Shown one piece after another: positions 58,301 to 64,000 of a stretch of DNA of 64,000 nt. Position numbers and translations under genes: made by a program. The DNA comes from Anthoceros angustus (taxonomy: Eukaryota; Streptophyta; Anthocerotopsida; Anthocerotales; Anthocerotaceae): assembly GCA_010909165.1 (NCBI GenBank), contig VJWM01000179.1, positions 1-64,000 on the forward strand, given 5' to 3'. Numbering within the stretch: position 1 is the stretch's first letter; every line of letters starts with the position of its first letter. The notes under the pieces are model-generated. The model was not told where the DNA came from, made no database searches, and was given only the letters and a program-made list of their open reading frames with translations.

Positions 58301-61300
58301 CGAGTCATCTCAGAAGTGTCGGCTTATGCTGGACTTCACCACCAGGTCGGGAAGGCTTCCGACACCGATTTCACTAACTGCCTTTCTCCTCTAACGCCGC
58401 GCCATCTTGCCATGTTCCCTCATTCACAACCTTTGTCCTCACCAGTTAACAGCTTCGGCCTTGCTTCGCTCGACCGAACAACATCGGATTCCCTTCCTCC
58501 TCGTCCTTTGTTTTTTGCATTGCCTCCTTCACCATTTCACGCCATGCCTTTTTATCAAGGTCGCCACAAGTGCATCGTTGTCCACCTCACACCACTCCAT
58601 CATCATCCGCCGCACACTCCTCTCCCTTGTCATCACACCTCCCCTTGCGAATTGCGCCGCCATTCCTCATCCGCGCGGCGTCGCTGACCCGCCCACACGG
58701 GTTGCCCCGCCTGCCCACGCCGTGCCTTCTCGCACCACCTCCCGTGTTGCCATGGGCTGCCTCCACATGTCCCGCATGAACAATGCCAAGATGCCAAGGT
58801 GCACCGCAACGTCCGCAAACAAAATTGCATCAACGTGTACTATGAACAAGACGTTCAAATCTAGTCTCAAACACCCACCTCATCCGATAGCAAAGCATCA
58901 TCACCACTGCTCAATTCACGACAATGCTCCAAGTCCGCTGTCGGGCCGGGATATTCCACGCCCATGTCCTCAACCGCCATTGGTCGGCCGCCATGTTCCT
59001 TGTCCTCACAACTCTCGGTGTCCCTATGTGGGACGGTGGTCGGCGCCGCCCGATCGGAGTGTTAGGTGGCGTGGATGAGCGAGGTAGCTCGAGACGAGCT
59101 TGCCCTCTCATCCTCCCCACCCACCTACGCGGCGGCCACGCCGATGGTGCTCCTAGCGGTATACGATGTCTCCAAACTCGCTTCACGCCCCTTCCCCGCC
59201 ATTGCCCACCGGCACCATCGCCATGTGAAGGCATTGGCTTGCCCCTTCCCGATAGTTGCCAAGCCAAGGTCGCCATCGCCAAAATTCAAAGCTCTTCATA
59301 TGGAAAGCCTTTGTTTGCAAACGGCACCGTCTTTTATTGCACGGAGATCGTCCCTCACTGCACTTTCTCCTTCACCATAATGACTAGTGTTTTATATTAC
59401 GACAACTTGTAGTATTGCCCACAATTGAGTAGCGTCATCAATGCATATTGCCGATAATCATGTCGCCATGTGAACACCGCCATCAAGACCACGGTATTTT
59501 GCAAGCAGGACGTTACTGTTGTCTTCCAATGGAGCCACATTACGCTCAGTCCGGAGGTTGCCCTCCCTCGACGCCCATAGGCCACATGCCATGCGCCATA
59601 TGGCTCCGCCCACTCCTCTCCCCTCCATCCTCGCCGGTGTGGGTACGGCGATGGCCCAGCCTATGTTTCATCCATCGCTCCGGATGAGATGCATCGATAC
59701 CCGCTGGCGGCACACAAACGGACCATCTATTGAGCGCACTCACGCAAACTTTCTCCGATTTACAATGTCAAATCCGTGTACGACTTTCGATCGATGGCCT
59801 TGTCCCTCCCGGCCGACACTGCACATCTAACCTTCAACAAAATTGGCTATACTCCGCGAGAACCGCAGCGGAGTATTTGTTCTATGTGCCCGAGAACGGC
59901 GCCTCTTCAATGTCGCCGCCAGCCTCGGCCCCATGATAAACTCACACGCACTATCCTTTGTACTCCGCGACGCTTTGTCCGCCCACTGCTCGAGGTGGCG
60001 CCTTTGTTCCACATGTGGCTATATGCCACCGCTGCAACGCAGCCATCCATGATTGCGGTCACGCCACGGGTCATGCAAGGATGCCCATCCCATGCGCTCG
60101 AGCCCTTCTTCCATATATCCACCGTCGAAAGTCCGTCGACCATCCTGCACCATATGTCCTGCCGCATGAATAAATGCCAAGATGCCAAGGTGCACCGCAA
60201 CGTCCGCAAACAAAATTGCATCAACGTGTGTACAAATTCGAACAAGACGCTTGTCAATCTAGTCTCGAAACACCCACCTCATCCGACAAAGAAAGCATCA
60301 TCATCCACTGCTCAATTCACACGGACGCAATGCTCCAAGTCCGCTGGGCCGGATATTCCACGCCCATGTCCTCAACCGCCATTGGTTCGGCCATGTTCCT
60401 TGTCCCTCACAACTCTCGGTGTCCCTATGTGGGACGTGGCTGTGATGCCGCCGGATCGAGGGCTAGGTGGGTGGATGAGCGAGCCCGAGACGAGCTTGCC
60501 CTCTCATCCTCCCCACCCACCCACGGCTTGGCCACGCCGGCTGCTGGTGCTCCTAGCGTGGTATACGGCGTTCAAACCCGCTCACGCCGCGCCTTCCCCG
60601 CCATTGCCCTGCTCGCGCACCATCGCCATGTCAAGGCATTGGCTTGCCCCTTCCCGATAGTTGCCAAGGTCGCCGCCAAAATTCAAAGCTCTTCATATGG
60701 AAAGCCTTTGTTTGCAAAGTAGTCGGCCAGTTTTATTGTTTCACGGAGATCCCTCATTGCACTTTCTCCTTCACCATAATGACTAGTGTTTTATATTACG
60801 ACAACTTGTAGTATATTGCCCACAATTGGCGCATCTGAAGCGTCATCAATGCATATTGCCGATAATCATTGTCGCATGTGAACACCGCCACCCAAGACCA
60901 CGTATTTTGCGTGCGTTGGTTACGTTGTCTTCCAATGGAGCCACATTACGCTCGGTCCGGAGGTTTTGCCTCCTCGACGCCCATAGGCCACATGCCATGC
61001 GCCATATGGCTCCGCCCACTCGCCCTCCCTCCATCCTCGCCGGGTACGGCGATGGCCCAGCCTATGTTTCATCCCCGTCGGATGCAAGATGCATCGATTC
61101 ACCGCGGCCACACAAACGGACCATCTATTGAGCGCACTCAGACACACAAACTTTCTCCGATTTACAATGTCAAATCCGTACGACTTTCGCAGATCGATGG
61201 CCTTGTCCCTCCCGGCCGACACTGCACATCTAACCTTCAACAAAATTGGCTTATACTCGCGAGAACTGCGGAGTATTTATGTGCGTAGAGAACGGGCGCC

Positions 61301-61480
61301 TCTTCAATGTCGCCGCCACCGCCCCTACCATGATAAACTTCACACCGCACTATCCTTTGTACTCCGCGACGCTTTGTCCGCCCACTGCTCGAGGTGGCGC
61401 CTTTGTTCCACATGTATATGCCACCGCTGCAACGCAGCCATCCATGATTGCGGTCACTCATGCAAGGATGCCCATCCCAT
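55350..61480. repeat. Long direct repeats: amplified block within the CACTA element
   Basis: Marker words recur in order. ccgatccggatccatctcc is at about 55408, 55987 and 57841; ttgggtacctaccatgcttc at 55602, 56185 and 58032. gtgcaccgcaacgtccgcaaac is at 56936, 58799 and 60189; cccttcccgatagttgcc at 57368, 59242 and 60647. aaccttcaacaaaattggc is at 59829 and 61230. This implies a ~580-bp duplication, a ~1.86-kb duplication and a ~1.4-kb duplication, overlapping. The copies differ by many 1-3 bp insertions or deletions. The sense of any encoded protein is unclear. Confidence 0.9.
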
Positions 61481-63756
61481 GCTCATAGCCCTTCTTCCAT
61501 ATCCAGCCCGAAAGTCCCGACCATCCTGCACCGTTTGTCCTCACTTCTTCCTCAGACATGTCCAAGAACGTTCACCTCTGTGATACACATATGTGCGCCG
61601 TGCCTCCACGGCATCCATAATGTACGCACGGCCGACACCCAAAGACCTTCTCCCCATACGCTCATCTCGCACCCATGCTTCTCCCACGTGAGCATAATAA
61701 TAGCGGAGAAATGTCATGCCGAAATGCAAACTCTCTCACGCATGTACCCCACCGCTATATCGACTCGGTCTCAAGCCGCAGACCGTCCGCTTCGATCCTA
61801 AATATCTCCACCGGTACATCCACCTAGTGTGAATCGGGGAAAGCGCCACCTCGTCCACTAAGTGTATGAGGTGGGTTGATATATCAAACATCTTAGGGGA
61901 AATTGCTTCCGAGAGCACATTACCTCACGCCTCTTCGCTACGTGCTTGGATGTCCCGACAGATCGTCTACGGCAAATCCACCCAGAAGGCGCCCTAGCTT
62001 TACAACCGCCTTGTACACCTCGCTCTATGCACCCCGGAGGACGATGGGGAATATGATTTCCAACATAATGTGCCGCCATGGCATTTGAGGCCAACGCCAC
62101 CACTTTCCACCTTAGCCGCTATGTTGGACCCATAGCCCGGGCGCTTGATGCGCTTAATGCCCTCAATCACGGCCTTCAAGTCCGACGGACAAAACGACGG
62201 CGCAATGTATTGGCCATCGCCACCCATGTGCCACAACCATCTTTTCCTCCGCTTGCTTCCATGTCCATGCTGATGCATGTCATCTCGCCTCCAGAGGTGC
62301 CATATGGCCTCGCATTGTTTTTTCCACGCATCACATCCTTTGGCGCACACAAGCATGTGACGCCAATATGGCGACTCAACAAGGACTACCGGTTCCAAAG
62401 TTCCCTCGACGGACGCCAGTGTCGCAGCTTCTCTCGATGCCATATCCGCCACAATATCATCGAACGCTGGGTGGTTTGGGCCGTGAGGTCCGCCACCATC
62501 AAACCAATCCGCATCCTCCCACCGCTATCATCACCGGTAGCCACCGACGCGATCCGACATAAACGTTTTTCAAATCTCCGAATAGCGAGAATCAAGGTCC
62601 GCCAAGAATCGACACACGCCGCTCCTCTCACTTGCAATCCGTGAGGGTCCCAACCCCGGTAATCGGCAATGATGTGCAAAATCGCTGCTCAGAATCAAAA
62701 TGCCTCTAGGATGGTTTTAAGATTGAGAAATCTTCCATGTCCACCCTCCATAACTCTTCAAGTTCATCTACGAGGTGCCATGTACACATCGAAATTTTTA
62801 ACCATCCCCGCCCCGCACAATTAGAGGCATGATGACATGGCGCCCTCAGCCGCCTAAGGCATGTTGTGCACAAATACCAAAACCGCCATATGGACGTGTT
62901 TGCATTCGCGGGCCAAACGGGTTGAACCCTGTGGATAATGCTAACCTCAAGTTCTCGCTCATCGCCGAAACCATCAATCGCATCTAGTGCTCCATGCCGG
63001 GTATCCGCCATCATGGACATGTCCCCATTCTCGCTTTGCCTCTCGACATACCAAGTCATCAATTGTGCTATTTCCGGCATTCGAAACATGCGCTCACGGC
63101 TTTTCAAGGAAAATGCCAAGGACCTTCCGAGGACTCACCTGCTCATCAAACCCTTCCCCGAACTGCCCCACACTTTGGGCAATGGTTGCCCCATACCGCC
63201 TCAATGTAACGCAATTTTTCTCACAAGCATGGATTTTCTCATATCCGGGGCCAAAGAGGTGCAGTGTGACTTGGCCTCGTACATGTCCTTCTAGAGCTTG
63301 TTTCGAATCGGAAAAAATCCACACTTAAGAGCTTTAAGAGGGTCATACGCACGCCACGATGTCATACATGGTTTGCCACGACAGCAACAATAGTGTGGCG
63401 CTTAGCCTGCTCTCTTTCGCTTTCACTCCCTCCTGAAAGTGGTATAAAGGTGTCTTGCCAGCAGCCCGACAAGCAGCGGTTCTCTCATCGGTTCCGTCTG
63501 TGCCGAGGGCATGATCCGTTGCTTCCAGCAAGTCGTCCACGGAGTGCATGTCGGGTACATCTTCACAACCCGTTCCCTCGTCCATGCTCTCCATATCGGA
63601 GCTACTACTTTGGTCGGTCCCATTGCCATCGCTGCTTCCCCTTTCAGACCCACCGGAGCTCGTTTCCCCATCCGTTTGGGGTGCGGAAACGCCTTCAAGG
63701 CCACCGCCATCGTCCCTGTCCAAACTTGCCGCCACGCGCTGCCAAAAACCCGACAT
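61480..63756 (-). pseudogene. TNP2-type CACTA transposase, frameshifted
   Basis: Read on the minus strand, fragments follow the plant TNP2 transposase. An acidic Ser-rich N-terminus (63756-63500) is followed by GYEKIHACEKNCVTL (about 63250), the zinc-binding-like KIHACxNDC block. KVLGIF + RMFRMPEIAQLMTWYVE (63110-63040), GFNPFG-like sequence (about 62930) and CTWHLVDELEELW (about 62770) come next. The following parts are GDGQYIAPSF, DLKAVIEGIKRIKRPGYGSN (about 62200) and HDWHIMLEI-like sequence (about 62080). Last comes the DUF4218-type FDISTHLIHLVDEVAL + HTRWMYRWRYLG (61900-61800). These proteins cut the element's ends. Consecutive blocks lie in different frames, so no functional protein is made. 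Confidence 0.75.
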
Positions 63757-64000
63757 TAATCCAAATATGGAAGTGCAATCCTTGGGTCACGAAACATTTG
63801 GTAAAACCGCCCCCCTATATATGTGAAGCATGGTAACATGCCATATTTGAACATAAAGATAAGTAGGAGAAACAATGGAGGTGCGCGTGGAAAGGATGGC
63901 GTGGCAATGTCTGGAGCCAGGTGTTAAACCTTAGGACTCGCACAACCGATATAAAAGTAAAAATACACCGGTTCCAAGCCTTCCAGTTGTCCTTGTGTCA
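63757..64000. other. Upstream of the transposase remnant, no further feature seen
   Basis: No second terminal repeat or subterminal array appears before the window ends. Confidence 0.4.

Larger units (their letters stand above)
53463..64000 (-). mobile_element. Large degenerate CACTA element, 3' end to transposase; 5' end beyond the window
   Basis: The left boundary CCCTACTAGAAAA (53463-53475) matches the CACTA end CACTACAAGAAAA at 11 of 13 positions. It is followed by subterminal repeats, an internally amplified block and a frameshifted TNP2-type transposase read on the minus strand, so 53463 would be the element's 3' end. The 5' end was not seen before 64000. Numerous frame breaks make it non-autonomous. 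Confidence 0.65.

Noticed and set aside
59776-60660. 294-codon plus-strand frame
   Set aside because: Not kept open in the parallel repeat copies, so it is a chance frame.

Overview
This is nuclear DNA of a photosynthetic eukaryote, most likely a seed-free land plant (bryophyte- or lycophyte-like) or a close streptophyte alga with swimming sperm. The coding genes are plant genes with clean GT-AG introns of roughly 50-260 bp. Three genes point to this grade. One is a PAS-EDR1-kinase MAP3K of the ANR/ARK type, described from early-diverging land plants. One is an intact DM10-repeat ciliary protein (EFHC1/RIB72), which flowering plants lack. One is a non-canonical Aux/IAA-like PB1 protein. The species cannot be named from the sequence.

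Layout. 1-1126 is the right end of a CACTA transposon: nine ~92-bp subterminal repeats and the terminal inverted repeat. 3.2-3.9 kb holds a broken SEC14/CRAL-TRIO gene. 4.7-6.2 kb is a mitochondrial citrate synthase with no introns (minus). 7.0-11.6 kb is an 18-exon GRAM-VASt lipid-transfer protein (minus). 14-17 kb is a decayed non-LTR retroelement with a duplicated 3' end, followed by two small satellites. 19.5-22.5 kb is the CDT2/DTL WD40 substrate receptor (minus), and 24.0-26.8 kb is an ARID-alpha-crystallin protein (plus) that starts just after a retroelement-type primer-binding site. 28.0-31.0 kb is EFHC1/RIB72 (minus), divergent from the 16-exon MAP3K at 32.8-38.2 kb (plus). 39.9-40.8 kb is a small RPL18a-like membrane protein (plus). 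41.6-44.1 kb is the Aux/IAA-like gene (minus), followed by about 4 kb of GC-rich simple sequence. A second, 5'-truncated copy of the retroelement lies at about 48.9-50.6 kb, a 41-bp satellite at 51.7-52.0 kb, and from 53.46 kb to the window end a large degenerate CACTA element whose transposase runs on the minus strand and whose 3' half is internally amplified.

The genes do not form one pathway. They cover carbon metabolism (citrate synthase), sterol/lipid movement (GRAM-VASt, SEC14-like), replication licensing (CDT2), chromatin (ARID), sperm motility (RIB72), ABA/osmotic signalling (MAP3K) and auxin signalling (Aux/IAA-like). Most exons were joined by hand with reading frame preserved across every junction, so exon limits are good to a base or two unless stated. 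The two ends and the 13-19 kb and 45-54 kb stretches are repeat-dominated.
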